From NCBI GenBank assembly GCA_033002965.1, contig JAURVB010001676.1, positions 1-64,000 of the forward strand: a stretch of 64,000 bases of DNA, read 5' to 3'. Source of the stretch: Piper betle (Eukaryota; Streptophyta; Magnoliopsida; Piperales; Piperaceae). Below the pieces are notes generated by a model. That model was not told the DNA's origin. It made no database searches and saw nothing but the letters and a program-made list of their open reading frames with translations. The translations under genes were made by a program, and so were the position numbers. Shown here piece after piece: positions 48,250 to 60,223 of this stretch. Position 1 is the first letter of the stretch. Each line of letters starts with the position of its first letter.

Positions 48250-48745
48250 TAGTGTTGTTAACGGGTCCGCATAAATAAGGTACCCAAGCTGAAAATGCCG
48301 AGCTTAGGTCCAACTTTATCAAGTCAGGCTCTGGGAGTTTGGTTTTTTATTAATTCCTATTCCATATCAAGTCCGGGTTCGGGTTTGAAAGGACCCGACC
48401 CTCTAAGGACCTGAACCCGAAAAATGTTTAATTTTAGACTTAAATTTTGTTTTTCATATAAGATTGCATTATATGAAAATATCTTTTGAAATATATTATA
48501 TTTTAATTGTAAATAAGAATAATAAGCATAATATATTAAAATTTGTGTGTATTTTTATATAAATATATGGAATATATTTGTTATCAGTTCAGATTCAGTT
48601 TGGTTTTGGGTTTACTAAATTGGGTTTGGGTTGAGTTCGGGTTTAAGTTAAGAAGTACATATCCAGGTTTAGGTTCGGGTATTCAATATCGGGGCGAGTT
48701 CGGGTCTTGCAAAACTCGGACCGACCCAACCCATTGGCAACGCTA
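48250..48745. mobile_element. hAT-type MITE, 496 bp
   Basis: The left end TAGTGTTGTTAACGGGT and the reverse complement of the right end TAGCGTTGCCAATGGGT form imperfect terminal repeats. Subterminal GGGTTCGGGT and GACCCGACCC runs are present. Flanks ACTACGAG and ACTAGAG suggest a damaged 8 bp duplication. It shares its interior (CCATTCCATAT...GTCCGGGTTCGG, GAATATATTTGTTATCAG) with the element at 59705. Confidence 0.7.
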
Positions 48746-49165
48746 ACTAGAGTATGAAGGTTAGATGGTCATATAAGCATATTATAGAGGTTGGGTATGC
48801 CCTGATATACAAATGATAACATTTGTTATGTTAGAACAAAACATGGGTTATTAAAATATATGGGAGGTATACTAGTTTTAGAAAGAGAACTAGTTGCTAG
48901 TGACTCCATCACCTCCCGACATTCTTTGATTGACGACAATCTAGCCTTGTCACCGTTGACATTTTCCAGCAATAGGCACCACCAACCTTGTCCTGCCCAT
49001 TTACCTGCATTGATGTCTACTCCCTAGACCACATTCTCTAGTGCCCATATTTGCCTGCCCAACCCAGCGACCAAATCTACCTGACTCGTCTTACCTAGCC
49101 GGCTCGTCCAAGTTTACTCAAATCGACTTCCTTGCTTATGCTTAGACTTGTCCAAGTTAATTTAG
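48746..49165. other. Intergenic, nothing recognised
   Basis: No gene, repeat border or RNA could be supported. Confidence 0.3.
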
Positions 49166-49312
49166 TTGGACCTATTTGACTTGGTGGTCCCATTTTGCTT
49201 TGTATTTGCCTGTATTTTTTGTTGTTTTCGTTATTTTGAGACTCTTTATGCTAGTTTAGACACTTATTCACACAATTTAGCATATGTAAATATTTTGAGT
49301 GATTTTCTTTGT

Positions 49313-49870
49313 TTATTTTCTTATTTATTTATTTATTTCTTTGTTATTTATTTATTAATTTGGTGTGATACATACTTAATTATTTATTTATTTATTATTT
49401 ATTCATTTATGTATTCATATTTTATTATCCATGTTCATCGTTTACTTGTTTGTTTGTTTGTTTATTTATTTATTTATTTATTTATTTATTCATTTATTTA
49501 ATTATTCTTTTATTCATGCATTTGTTGCCATTCATGTTTAATGTGATATAATTTGGTTATTATTTATTTATTATAGTTTATAATTAGTTGTTATTATTTA
49601 TTTATTTTCTATTCACTTATTCCTCTTTGTGTACTTATTATTTGCTTGTTATTTGTTTATTCATTTATTTATTTTTATGTACTTATTTTTGTGCATGTTT
49701 TGTTAGCTATTTATAATTGTTATCGATATTTAATTGTGTAGTTATTTATTATCATTATTTATCGTTCTTTTATTTATTTATTTATTTATTGTTTCACTTG
49801 CTCGAGTGTAGTATTTTTTATTGGCTGTTATTTATTCATTTATTTATTTCGTGTGTCTCTTGCTTGTGAT
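49313..49870. repeat. TTTA-rich low-complexity tract
   Basis: Long runs of TTTATTTATTTA are interrupted by short unique words over more than 500 bp. A hydrophobic plus-strand frame across it (49166-49501) reflects the T-rich composition, not a membrane protein. Confidence 0.85.
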
Positions 49871-50029
49871 GTTTGTTTTGTTGATGTGATCACATATACA
49901 CAACTGCGCATCATATAGTTGTTACACTTTAGTTGAATAGTTGGTGTTGATGTAACTTCAGAAGTCCAAGCTTATTTTAGATGAGATGACATGCTTGGAG
50001 TGCGGATGTCAACTATGTTAGGACTCACT

Positions 50030-50720
50030 TCACAGCATTATTACTTTACTCTATCAAGTGTTGATTTACACATCGTAGGACATGTCATGTGAATATTTTA
50101 TAGGATCTCACTCTACAATGGACATTTAAACATGTTTTTTATTTTCATGATTAATAACCCTTGAGAATGAAATCTCTCATGTGATTTTGAACTTAGCTTT
50201 AAGTTGCTTTTGGGCCTATTTATTTGATCCCCTGGCCAACCTTATTTATTATTCTCCAAGCATTGGTGGACTTGATCATGCATATAAAGATCGCACTAGT
50301 GAGAATGTGCATATGTTGATGGCAACAAGCTCTACTCATTCCTGAGGAATCATAATACCTTTACATTTTGAGCTTCCCCACACTCAGAAAGACATAATAG
50401 ATGGGTACTATTGTGTATAATATATATTTAGATTTTTAGTCTTAAATAGTACTAAAGGTGACTACTTGAGAGTACTCGTCTTTCGTACTCTTAGTTAGGA
50501 ATGATATGAAGGTTTGGAGAGGACTTAGGGTGATTTATTCACTAGAATGGGACTAGTAATTAATATTGCCCAAAGTGGAATAGTTCAGCAACTTATTAGT
50601 GGGGCACTACTCTAGCTCGAGCAGGTAGGCCTTCGAGTAAATGCCCTTTAAGTGTCCTATGGAGTCATACATATGGTTTTACTTCCTCATGGAAGTCAAG
50701 CTCTCATTTATCAATTTATA
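50030..50720 (+). repeat. Decayed LTR fragment, dominant family, plus orientation
   Basis: TTAATAACCCTTGAGAATGA, then TAAGTTGCTTTTGGGCCTAT, then GTACTAAAGGTGACTACTTG and GAGAGTACTCGTCTTTCGTA follow the reverse complement of the 29360-29740 region of the LARD LTR in order. Both ends are eroded. No interior is attached. Confidence 0.65.
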
Positions 50721-52440
50721 TTAGTTATTGGGAACCAATAATACTTATTGTTGATGTTTAACCTACCACATATGTAGGGGTAGCATCTCTTAGAGTTTGG
50801 CCGACATTGATGAGTGGACAGAGAATTGTTTCACACACTTGTACTCAGTACGCTGCTTATTGTGTTTCTTTTATGTATTTATATGTATTTTCTTGTTGGT
50901 TTTATATCAACTGCTTACACTATGATCATAGGTCATTAGATGAGACACTCAGATTTCAAGTTCCAACAACTATTTTTAGTATGTCTACTCCCCTATTAAT
51001 CTACTTTTATGTATGTTGATTATTACCGTGTGTTGGGTGTTCTTCTATTGTGTAATTACATGTAGTTTTCCTATTAGGTTATTAATATGCTCCTATTCAT
51101 CATTTATCTTGTTAAGTATTTGGCTATGTATTTAGTCAATATCTTCCATTCTCGAGACTCATTGAGAATTGATTTAATCTGCTTTTAGTTTGAATCTTAT
51201 AGATTAATCAATTCAGCATGACTTGAATCGATCGTACCATCCGGTTCGAGATGAAAGGGACAAGGAGTTATTCGTATTAATTCTCTATACTTATAGAGTA
51301 GGTATAGTATTAACTACGTGGAGGTCATTTTTGCCTCTTTTGAGCTTCATGTTTGTTAACTCAATGGTTGAATGATCCCAGGAGTTGGCGCCTCTCATAT
51401 AATATGAAAATCAAACACTTAATAAACAACTGGATAGCCACTTAAGTACCGTAATATTTCCTAGATCAAAACTCAAATATATTTTAGATTTGAGACTATG
51501 TTCTTAGTAGGTCAGTGTTTCGTGTACGTTAGAGTGATTTTAAGCGCATCGAAATTATTAATGTATTATAATTTAAATTACTAACAAGGAAACTGTTATT
51601 TGAAATTTCATCTATTATTGGATGCATTGTGAGATAGGCGTGATGAAAGGGGGACGGAAGGAACTGTGAAGGGATGTCAGAGGCTGGGATTCATCAATGA
51701 GCAGCTCCCTCTCTTTCAAATTAATAAACGTTAAAAACATTTAACGCGAAAAGCGACGTATGTTGAAGACGAGTTTTTGTGTGCTTCCAATTCCAAGACA
51801 TCCGAGTGGGGACAATCCCAACCCTTCTCTCCAATCTTTTCCGTCTCAATTCCGAACATTAAAATGCTGTACAATTGGGTCCTATAGCTTATCACCCTGG
51901 ATTCACAAATCACAAGCATTGTCGCTTTTGTTGATGCTGTTTAGAGGTTGGTGCCCTTCAATCTCATCAAATATAAACTGATGGCTTAAATTTTTCCTTT
52001 AAAATAATTAAGTTGTTAATACAAGTAAAGATTCATAAGCATTTCCAATTAATAGATTGAATTTTATCATTAGTAAATATTAAATATTGGATTAATTTTG
52101 AAGTTCTCATAATTCATCCGCCTTTCAAATTTTTGTTATCTAAATTCATTTCTTTAACCCGTGGTCCCAACAACCTATATACCATATCTAGTAGAGCTTA
52201 CCATTTAATAATATCTCCCGTGAATTTGGGCCCATAGCTATATTGTTAGTGTTCGTCTAATTAGTCTCCAGACAAAAAATCGGTTGATTACCGTCAAAAT
52301 CTTTCAATCATAGCTGGGTATCTAAAATATTTCACGCACATCCCAATGTTTGCTGCATACAGTGCCTTCCTTGATAAAATACAACTACTTTGGTAATTTC
52401 TCATTTTCTCTTTTCTCTCTCCCTCTCTCAAAAAATTTTA
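50721..52440. other. Intergenic, nothing recognised
   Basis: Only short chance frames are seen. The first part may be a further eroded continuation of the LTR fragment before it. Confidence 0.3.
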
Positions 52441-52475
52441 CCCTATTTTTTAATATTTTTCGAGAGGGGTAGTTT

Positions 52476-54040
52476 TAAAATAAAAACTTGACTCGAGCCT
52501 GACCTGTGTCAATATTATGAAATAAATCTCAAAAAATATGAAAAAATAGAGTAAAATATCATAGAATAAAATAATCTATTAGAACTATATTAGTTTATGT
52601 TATGTTATTTTACTGTATTTTTTATATTTTTGGGATTTATTTCGTAATATTGACTTGAATCGGGAGCGAGTAAAGTTTTTATTACGAAATTACAACCGAG
52701 TCATTTTCCCCCGAATCACTCTCCACTTGAGTTAATATTACAAAATAAATTTTAAAAATAAAATAAAATAATTTTATAATAAAAATTTGACTCGCTCTCA
52801 AATTGTGTCAATATTAAGAAATAAATTTGGAAAATAAAATAAAATAATTTCATAATAAAAAGTTGACTCGCCCTCAACTCGAGTCAATATTATAAAATAA
52901 ATTTAAAAATAAAGTAATTTCATAATAAAAATTGACTCGCTCTCGACTCGAGTCAATATTATAAAATACATATTAAAAAATTTGACAAAAATAAAGTAAA
53001 ATACTATAAAAATAGAATAAACTATCAGAACTCGAATAATTAATTTTATGGTGTTTTACTGTATTTTTTGGGATGTATTTTATAATTTGATTCAAGTCAG
53101 GAGCGAGTCATGTTTTTATTACAAAATTACCATAATTTCATTTTTCTTCACCAACCTTGTTTTCTCAAGTTAATAATATTAAGTAAATTTTTAAAAATAT
53201 ATATATAATAATTTTTGTAATAAAAACTTGACTTTCACCTGACTCAAATTTAAATATTTCGAGTCAAGATGGAAATAAAAACTTGACCGCTCCTGACTCG
53301 AGTCAATATTACGATATATATCCCAAAAAATATAAAACAAATATAGTAAAATACCATAAAATAAAATAATCAAGTTATAATGGATTACTTTATTTTATGG
53401 TATTTTAATTTTTTTTCATATTTTTCAAGATGTATTTCAGAATATTGACTTGAGTCTACAAGGAAATGCGCATGGGTAGTTTCGTAATAAAAACTTGACT
53501 CGCTCCAAACTGTAATCAATATTATGAAATAAATTTTAAAAAATATATATAAAATAATTTTATCATAAAAGCTTTACTCGTTCCCAATTTGAATCAATAT
53601 TAAGAAATAAAATTTTAAAAATATATAAAATAATTTCGTAATAAAAACTTGACTCGCTACCGACTCGAGTCAATATTATGAAATAAATTTATTTTCTTAA
53701 ATTGATAGAAATAGTTTATTTTTTAAAATTCTATTTCATAATAAAAACTTCACTCGTCCTGACTCGAGTCAATATTACAAAATAAAATTTAAAAATAAAT
53801 AAAATAATTTCGTAATAAAAAATTGACTTGCTTCCGACTAAAGTTAATATTACGAAATAAAAAATTGACCAGCCAGACGTTATTAGTTTTGGTTGGGTTA
53901 TTAAGTTTAGAGTATGTTATTCAAGTAAAACTCGATTATTTTATTTTATAATATTTTATTGTATTTTTTTATATTTTTCTGGATATATTTTATAATATTG
54001 ACTCGAGTCGGGAGCGAGTCAAATTTTTATTACGAAACTA
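52476..54040. repeat. Tandem array of an LTR-related ~75-100 bp motif
   Basis: About sixteen copies of a motif of the type AACTTGACTCG-CTCC-GACTCGAGTC followed by AATATTACGAAATAAAT occur, most in plus and four in minus orientation (near 52650, 53080, 53440 and 53995). The core GACTCGAGTC is itself a palindrome. The same phrase, followed by the same AATAAATCC and AAAATCCATAAAAT words, occurs once in each dominant-family LTR (near 31013, 37968 and 40518). The array is therefore probably an amplified and rearranged LTR segment. Confidence 0.75.
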
Positions 54041-54660
54041 ACCCTTTCTTTTCCCCGACGTCCTCTGTTTCTTCCCCAGTCGGTGGCTCTGTTTCTCCGG
54101 GACACCGCGCAGCACCGCCGCCGTGAGGTCTTGGCTTGGGAGTCCGGTGACGAAGCGATTGCCGGTGGTTCCACCGTTATCATTTCCTCAATCAATGCCA
54201 CCGACACCGGCTAATTTGGCTGCACGGCAGCTTTTTCGACGCCGGCTGCTCTGTTTCCCTCTTCCACTATTTCCCGCCGACGACTTCAACCCCGGACTAT
54301 CGGACCACATTAATGGCGATTTCAACCTCCTTTCTCCTCATCGACCTTGTCAATGGTGGGCTTGGCCGGGATGGCGTGGGCAGCAGGCTTCGCCGGGATT
54401 CCATGGAAAGACGACGCCTTTGAGGCAGGGGAAGGGATGGGCTTGGCGGAGACAAAGGAAGGGGAGGGCCGGCTTGGGAATCCGGTGAAGAGGCAGTGGG
54501 CGGCGAGTCGAGGGCCGGCCGGACGCGGCGTGCGACAGGGGCGGCCAACGCAGTAGCAGGGGAGGTGGGAGGGGGGTGTGGATGGGGGAGGTGGGAGGGG
54601 GGTGTGGATGGGGGAAACCAGCCGTTGGATTATATCCAACGGCTGGAAGGCTACAGCACA
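54041..54660. other. GC-rich block after the tandem array
   Basis: The GC jump and mixed overlapping frames on both strands mirror the GC-rich block that precedes the CTTGACTCG motif in the dominant LTRs, so it may be LTR-derived. It includes a two-copy 26 bp repeat (54559-54615, GAGGTGGGAGGGG units) and a 29 bp palindrome. No frame has recognisable protein motifs. Confidence 0.4.
54618..54646. repeat. 29 bp hairpin palindrome
   Basis: Perfect 13 bp arms CCAGCCGTTGGAT and ATCCAACGGCTGG surround a TAT loop. It could be a compact terminator-like hairpin or a transposon end; nothing in the context decides. Confidence 0.85.
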
Positions 54661-54671
54661 GCCACTATCCC

Positions 54672-54700
54672 CTATATATATATATATATATATATATATT
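54672..54700. repeat. (TA)n microsatellite
   Basis: About 13 uninterrupted TA units. Confidence 0.95.
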
Positions 54701-56229
54701 CATTCGACCACTACATCTATGGTTTCGTCTTAGTTTCTCTTTTATGGCCTAGTATAGCAATTAAAATCACTATTTTGATAAATATTTGACTAAATAAAAA
54801 GTTATATAACTAAGAGAAAATGCATGTCTTAATGTTCATGTACTTAAGGTTCAAATCCTTTTTAAAATTTTAATATAATAGTTAATTTTAAAAATATTAT
54901 TAACATCATTAATTTATTATTTTTATCGAGATTGGTAATCTGGTCAGATAAAAAAGTCATTATTTAATTTATTTTTTCCTGGTCATAATTGATCGATCAA
55001 AATATTTCGATTCTTGTTGGACACGGTCATTCGAAGGGCAAAAAGATAAAAGAAGCCTCGTATGGAATAGTGATCTGATATCTGCCTTTTTCTCTTTCAT
55101 CCTTCTTTTCTTCTTTGATGCAAAGTGGGGCTGATTTGCTACCCAATCAGAATATTATCAATTAGATTTGAAGAGGAACATGATGCCCATTGTCTTCTCA
55201 TTACTATTCTTATATTATTTGAGTGCCTGGCGGCTGCTCTGGGATTGTTCTGAATCGAATTCATTGGATGCACCGACTAACATTTATTTATACTGATGAC
55301 CGAGGCAGAGATTGAGAGGGGAAAGGTCTTGCACTGCTTCCACCCGCCCACTTCCCCAAATTTAAAGTTCAAGCAGCCATACGCAGCAGCTCCTTCAATC
55401 TAGAACATTTACTGACCAGCAGCCAATTTTCCTACGATAAATTACTAGAAATCAAAAACCCAGGTTTTTGGGAATGGTTGGTCTTAGGTGTTGTCACTGT
55501 GCATGAACAGGAAAGGTAAAAGTTTGTCTTCTCCATTTTGTGATTTGGAAGCATTTGGGGAAGGATCTAAATGGGTAAATATTTTACCATGGTGATGACG
55601 AGGAAAGCTGGTTTTGAAGGCCTATAATTCCACCCCTCTCTTGACTTTAAGCTGCAGAAAGACTAGACCCATTTTCTACCTTCCATGCTTTTTTAGTCTA
55701 CAATTTCCGCTGTCTGCTTGCGATTCCTCCACTCCTATTGACTCTGTTGTCTGTTGTCTTTGTTTTCACACTCTCACCTTCTTTCTCAAATCTTCCTAGT
55801 TATGAGTGGGAACTGGGAACTGAGAAGAGTTGTTTTCTGAGTTCATCTGCGTGCGTGCTCCTGACCAGTTGTTGTTCCTCCCCTTTGGATTCTGACATGT
55901 TTCTCGTTTGAACTTTGAATAGATTTGCTGTATCCGTGGCTTTATCGGTTAATGGTAAAGTTGGTCGGCTACTAAACTTTGTGTGGATGGATTTTACAGG
56001 GTTTTGAGTTGTTCTCACTTTTGGGATTTGGGGCTGTTATCTAGCCTTACTCATCATCACTTTCTTGGGTTTTGTATTTTGATTAATTCTGGAGCCTTGT
56101 GTTGTTTTTTCTTTGTTTGTCGTTAAGGTTCCAAAAGTTCACACTTGGTCACTGGAATTACAGGTTCTATCTTCTAATCTGATTTTGGTTTGGTTTTCAG
56201 CTTTGAACTTTGAAGCCGCAAATTTGTTC
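54701..56229 (+). promoter_or_regulatory. Upstream region and probable 5' leader of the C2 gene
   Basis: The sequence changes from AT-rich repeat debris to the T/C-rich texture of a plant promoter and leader. A TTTTCAG acceptor at 56194-56200 lies 29 bp before the ATG. GAAAGGTAAAAG near 55516 is one possible donor, which would make a leader intron of about 685 bp. A TATA box could not be chosen with confidence. Confidence 0.35.
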
Positions 56230-57473
56230 ATGAGGATGAGCTCTGCCAAGGAGCTGTCCCCCTCCAACACTTCTGATTCGGTGGAGGTAGAGTGGGCAGG
56301 GGAAGGTTTCACACCCCAACACCCCACTAATTTATCAGCCACCATTGGAAGAAACAACATGGCCGATAATCAGAAGAGCTGCATCGGTGTTCTTGATGTC
56401 TATATCCACCAAGCAAGGGAGATCCACAATATATGCATATACCACAACCAAGATGTCTATGCCAAGCTCTGCCTCATCACTGATCCGGACACCAGTGTCT
56501 CCACCCAGATCATCAATGGCGGGGGAGGAACCCGGTGTTCAACGAGCAGGTCCAGCTCAAGGTGCAGACTGTGGACTCTTCCCTCAAGTGTGAGGTGTGG
56601 ATGTTGAGCAGGGTGAGGAACTACCTTGAAGACCAGCTGCTGGGCTTCACTCTTGTGCCCATATCAGATGTGCTAGCTGCTAATGGTGAGCTGCTGCAGG
56701 ACTTCTCCCTCTCCTCCACCGATCTGTTCCATTCTCCGGCTGGTTTCATCAAGATGTCCCTCTCCTACAATGGGTCGTCACCGGATGTGGTGCCACTGTC
56801 TAGTCCGCCGGCCGTGGTGGCCGGGAAAGAAGACGATGACCCACTTTCCAGCGAGCTATGCAAGATAGAGTTCCCGGATCCTAAGATTGTCAACGAGAAT
56901 GAGATCATGGTTTCTGAGTATATTGGGATCCACAGTCCCAAGTTGGAGTGTCAAACTCCAGACAGTTTGGTCACGTCTGAGGATATCAATGGTGATGCAC
57001 CCCATGAAAGCTTGAAGAAAGAAGCTCCACTGAGCAGTGCCACACCCAATGGGTCAATTGGGTCTTCCATCGTTGTTCCCACCGAAACAGAATCTGATTC
57101 ACAAACAGTCTCGGATGGTGCAAACGAGGCCTCCACAAAGAAGATTGATGGCAAGAACACAGAAGGGGAAGCAGAGATCAACTCCACAAGTGAGACTGCT
57201 TCTGGGGATTCATTCGCACTGCCCAAGATTGACATAAAGATTGAGCCTGAGCAACAGGTGGTGCAGCAGGACATTGTGGACATGTACTTGAAAAGCATGC
57301 AACAGTTCACAGAATCCCTTGCCAAGATGAAGCTGCCAATTGATGTTATTGACAATGGAACAGCAGCAACTACTACTCCTCCTGCTACTACTGGTGATTC
57401 TCCTACTGATTCAAAAGGGGTGCAGAAAGGCAATGGATCTAGGGTGTTCTATGGGAGCAGGGCCTTCTTCTAG
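56230..57473 (+). CDS. C2-domain (CaLB-type) protein, frame broken once
   Basis: A C2 domain that would bind phospholipid, probably with calcium, makes up the N-terminal part. From ATG 56230 the frame reads MRMSSAKELS. The C2 strands start at residue 51 (CIGVLDVYIHQAREIHNICI, then DVYAKLCLITDP) and reach STQIING at residue 97. The domain continues in the next frame from 56526 as RNPVFNEQVQLKVQTVDSSL, then EVWMLSRVRNYLEDQLLGFT and SSTDLFHSPAGFIKMSLSYN. A long acidic Ser/Thr-rich linker follows, then the C-terminal motif DIVDMYLKSMQQFTESLAKM, which I recall from this plant family, and a TAG at 57471. The two frames meet at five Gs (56521-56525) where six would keep the frame. The coding texture is otherwise intact over ~414 codons. 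Either the base is missing from the assembly or the gene is recently broken. The start is chosen as the first ATG after the leader acceptor. The biological role is unknown. Confidence 0.8.
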
Positions 57474-57808
57474 GCTATTTCTTTCTTGCTTCCAGTAAAT
57501 GTTGTACTGCAGGATTAGAATCCATGGTGTTAGGGAACTTTGAGTTCTAGCTGTTATGTTTTATGTGTGGAATAAGCCTTTTTTTGGAAGAGAGGTAAGA
57601 CTAGACGTGTTGAGTCTTGTACAACTAGTAACAGTATTATCTTAGTTCTTGCCTGTATTCCTGGTGTATTATCTCTTTCCTTTTCATTGGTACTGTTTGA
57701 TCTTCTGCTACTCATTGATTGAGTTGTTGAATTGTTGATCTAATCATGCCGGCAGCCCATTTTGTTTTGATTGTGCCATTGAAGTTTGGATACGGGAGGG
57801 TACTTGAA
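57474..57808 (+). other. 3' flank of the C2 gene
   Basis: T-rich sequence contains GTGGAATAAGCC near 57567, a possible polyadenylation signal (AATAAG). The flank ends at the next MITE. Confidence 0.4.
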
Positions 57809-58289
57809 CTAGGTGTACGCGTTGATACGGTTATTTCGGGTACCTGATCAAATTGAACCTGGGTAGTTAATAGTTAATAATAGGGTTTAAATTAGGAGCC
57901 GAGGGTAACCGGTTACAATTAATTTGGTTTGGTAACAGCGTATAGGGTATCTAGTATTTTTTGATATCCGATTTTTAGATTATTATTTTTAAGTGCGAAG
58001 ATAAATACCTTATTAATTATTAGCTTAATATTTATTAAAAATTTATTAAATATTCATTTTATATTTTTAAAATATTCTTTTGGTTCACTTTTTAAAAGAT
58101 GTATTACCATTACATAATTCGAATAGTTAAATGGATAGACATAGTCAGGTTTAGTTTTGATTTTACGATAAATGATTGGATTTGATACTAATGGTAAGAG
58201 GTTAAATGATAAATAATTAGGTTTGTTTTATAGGAATTCCACCGAACCCAACTATCAGTACCCAATCAAATTCAACTGATAGGGAACAT
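57809..58289. mobile_element. hAT-type MITE, 481 bp
   Basis: A perfect 8 bp direct repeat TACTTGAA (57801-57808 and 58290-58297) flanks the segment. It begins CTAGGTGTACGCGTTGATAC and has subterminal GGTACC- and AACCGG-type words, as in related MITEs. The outermost inverted repeat is weak (CTAGGTG against ATGTTCC). Its size matches the ~500 bp MITEs at 48250 and 59705. The class rests mainly on the duplication length. Confidence 0.55.
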
Positions 58290-58421
58290 TACTTGAAGTA
58301 CGGTTTTAAAAAACTTGCTTCCAATCTATTTGGCTGGCATAAAATTAATGTAAATGATATTAAAATTTTCAAATATTTAACTTTATTAAGATTATTATAT
58401 TACATGTTATATTGAAATTAG

Positions 58422-58510
58422 AGTGGTAATATGCTCTAAGGCGTCAACATGACTATAAGACTTTTGAAATAAGAGTGGTAATATGCTCTAAGGTCTTGTG
58501 GTCAACATGA
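58422..58510. repeat. ~50 bp two-copy tandem repeat
   Basis: GAGTGGTAATATGCTCTAAG is repeated about 49 bp apart, followed each time by a GTCAACATGA-TATAAG phrase. Confidence 0.8.
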
Positions 58511-58539
58511 ATATAAGTCCATATTAGGTATAAATAAAT

Positions 58540-58830
58540 TATTGTTTATTAAATATTATTATTATAATTTTAAAATTTTTGTAATAAATGAGTGTTATTA
58601 CCCATGTATATTTAGTTGTCCATTGGTGATCTGGCTGGCTCCCTATAGTCTTGGGGTGGAGGGGTTTGGCTAGATCACCACCTACATCAGGGCCGCTACC
58701 CCTGCCAAGGGCTTCAAAATTATTTTTTATTTTAAAGGTAATTTTAGTATTGTAATTAAATTTTACCATTTTCTAGTAATTTGCTTTAATTTTTTCACCA
58801 ATTGATAATATCAATAAAAATTTTCCTTTT
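58540..58830. mobile_element. Possible MITE with GC-rich core
   Basis: AT-rich arms (left AATTTTAAAATTTTTGTAAT, right ending in AATAAAAATTTTCC) flank a GC-rich core at 58628-58715, much like the MITE at 11311. The arms do not pair clearly and no target duplication is visible. Confidence 0.3.
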
Positions 58831-59704
58831 CGGATAAAAAGCTCTTTTTTGAAATAAATATTAAAGTAGTTTACATTTTCGTATCTTGTGAATTGTGGCT
58901 AACCTGATATTGAAATAAATATTTCTGATATGGAAAATACATATGTAATGTATAGGGTTGTGGATTTATGATAAGTATTAGTAAATTAAAGTAAATTGTA
59001 TTGACGTTAAAATAAATATTAAATAATTGCCTCTTTTAATTTCGTGAAGGTAATCTATTTAGAATTTATATAGTATAGAGACAAACAATGGTCATATATA
59101 CTCCTACAAATATTATATTTGCTCTATTTTATGCACAATAGATTATTTGCCTTGTACATGTTTATCTGCCTGCCATTAAAATTTACTTGCACATGAGAGA
59201 GAATTTTAAAATATAATGGTTTCCTTTCTTCAAAATTTGAGGGACAAATTGTAATACATGTAAAATTTACAGTAAGAAAATAGAGAATTGGAAGAGTTGT
59301 ACAAAGGGTAAACACTGTATCTTTACAAAACCAGATGAAAGCTTTGATGCTAGATCCAAAAAATGCTTGGTGATGGTGCAAGATCAAGATTATGCCAATG
59401 AATAGAAATTTTACTATGCTGCAATTAAAAAATACATTGGTGAATTGATACTTTTCCCAAGTTGTAAAGTAAATAATTAATTTCTTGGGTACTTTTTTGA
59501 TTAAGTTGTCTTTTGTTGAAAGGCCATTATCAAAAGGAGCCTTGGATGAATCTCGAGTTTCCACCATTGTTTCAAAGACTTATCAAGACTGCTTGAGGAG
59601 AAGGATCAATTGAATAATTATCCTAGACGGTGACTTGACAGAAGTTCCCAACCTTGATTTGTACTGATTCAATTTGTTAATGGGAAGATTGTACTGACGG
59701 TTGA
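58831..59704. other. Intergenic, nothing recognised
   Basis: A 147-codon minus-strand frame spans 59124-59567. It is rich in Phe, Ile and Lys as AT-rich DNA gives by chance. No motif, conserved block or splice pattern supports it. Confidence 0.35.
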
Positions 59705-60223
59705 TAGAGTTATCAACTGGTCCAGGTGACCAAGGTACCTGACCCAACTTGACCCGCCCAAAAAATATCGGGTTTGAGTCCAATCTTAACAGGTCGAGGT
59801 CTAAGAGTTTATTTTTTATTAGTAGCCATTCCATATACGGTCCGGGTTCGGATCTCAAAAGACCCGACCCTTTTAGGACCCAAACCCAAATAGTATTTAA
59901 TTTTTGTTTTAAATTTAAAATTGTTCTTTATATAATATTGAATTATATAAAAATATTGTCTAAAACATATTATATTTCAATTATAAATAAGAATAATTAT
60001 CATGAGATATATAATATTTTGTGTATTTATATATAAACATATGTAATATATTTGTTATTAGTTTGAGTTTGGTTTGGTTTCGGGTCTTTTGAATGGGGTT
60101 TAGGTCCGGTTTAAGTCTAAGTTAAAGAAGTATAAATTTGGATTTAGGTTTGGGCACTCAAAGACCTGGAATCATAGGGATCTAGGTTTTGGTTCCTATA
60201 AAACCTGAGCAGTTACAACATTA
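59705..60223. mobile_element. hAT-type MITE, 519 bp
   Basis: The left end TAGAGTTATCAACTGGTCC and the reverse-complemented right end TAATGTTGTAACTGCTCAGG are imperfect inverted repeats. Flanks ACGGTTGA and ATGGTGGA agree at six of eight positions. It aligns along its length with the element at 48250, for example GTCCGGGTTCGG, GACCCGACCC and TATGTAATATATTTGTTAT. Confidence 0.7.

Noticed and set aside
49166..49501. Hydrophobic 111-residue frame like a membrane protein
   Set aside because: The tail is made of TTTA repeats giving Phe/Ile/Leu/Tyr; there is no start context or conserved motif.
54123..54639. Frames of 80-120 codons on both strands in a GC-rich block
   Set aside because: No motif; the block resembles the GC-rich part of the dominant LTRs and contains simple tandem repeats.
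59124..59567. 147-codon minus-strand frame
   Set aside because: One of the longest frames in the window, but composition is typical of AT-rich chance frames, with no recognisable motif and no supporting gene structure.
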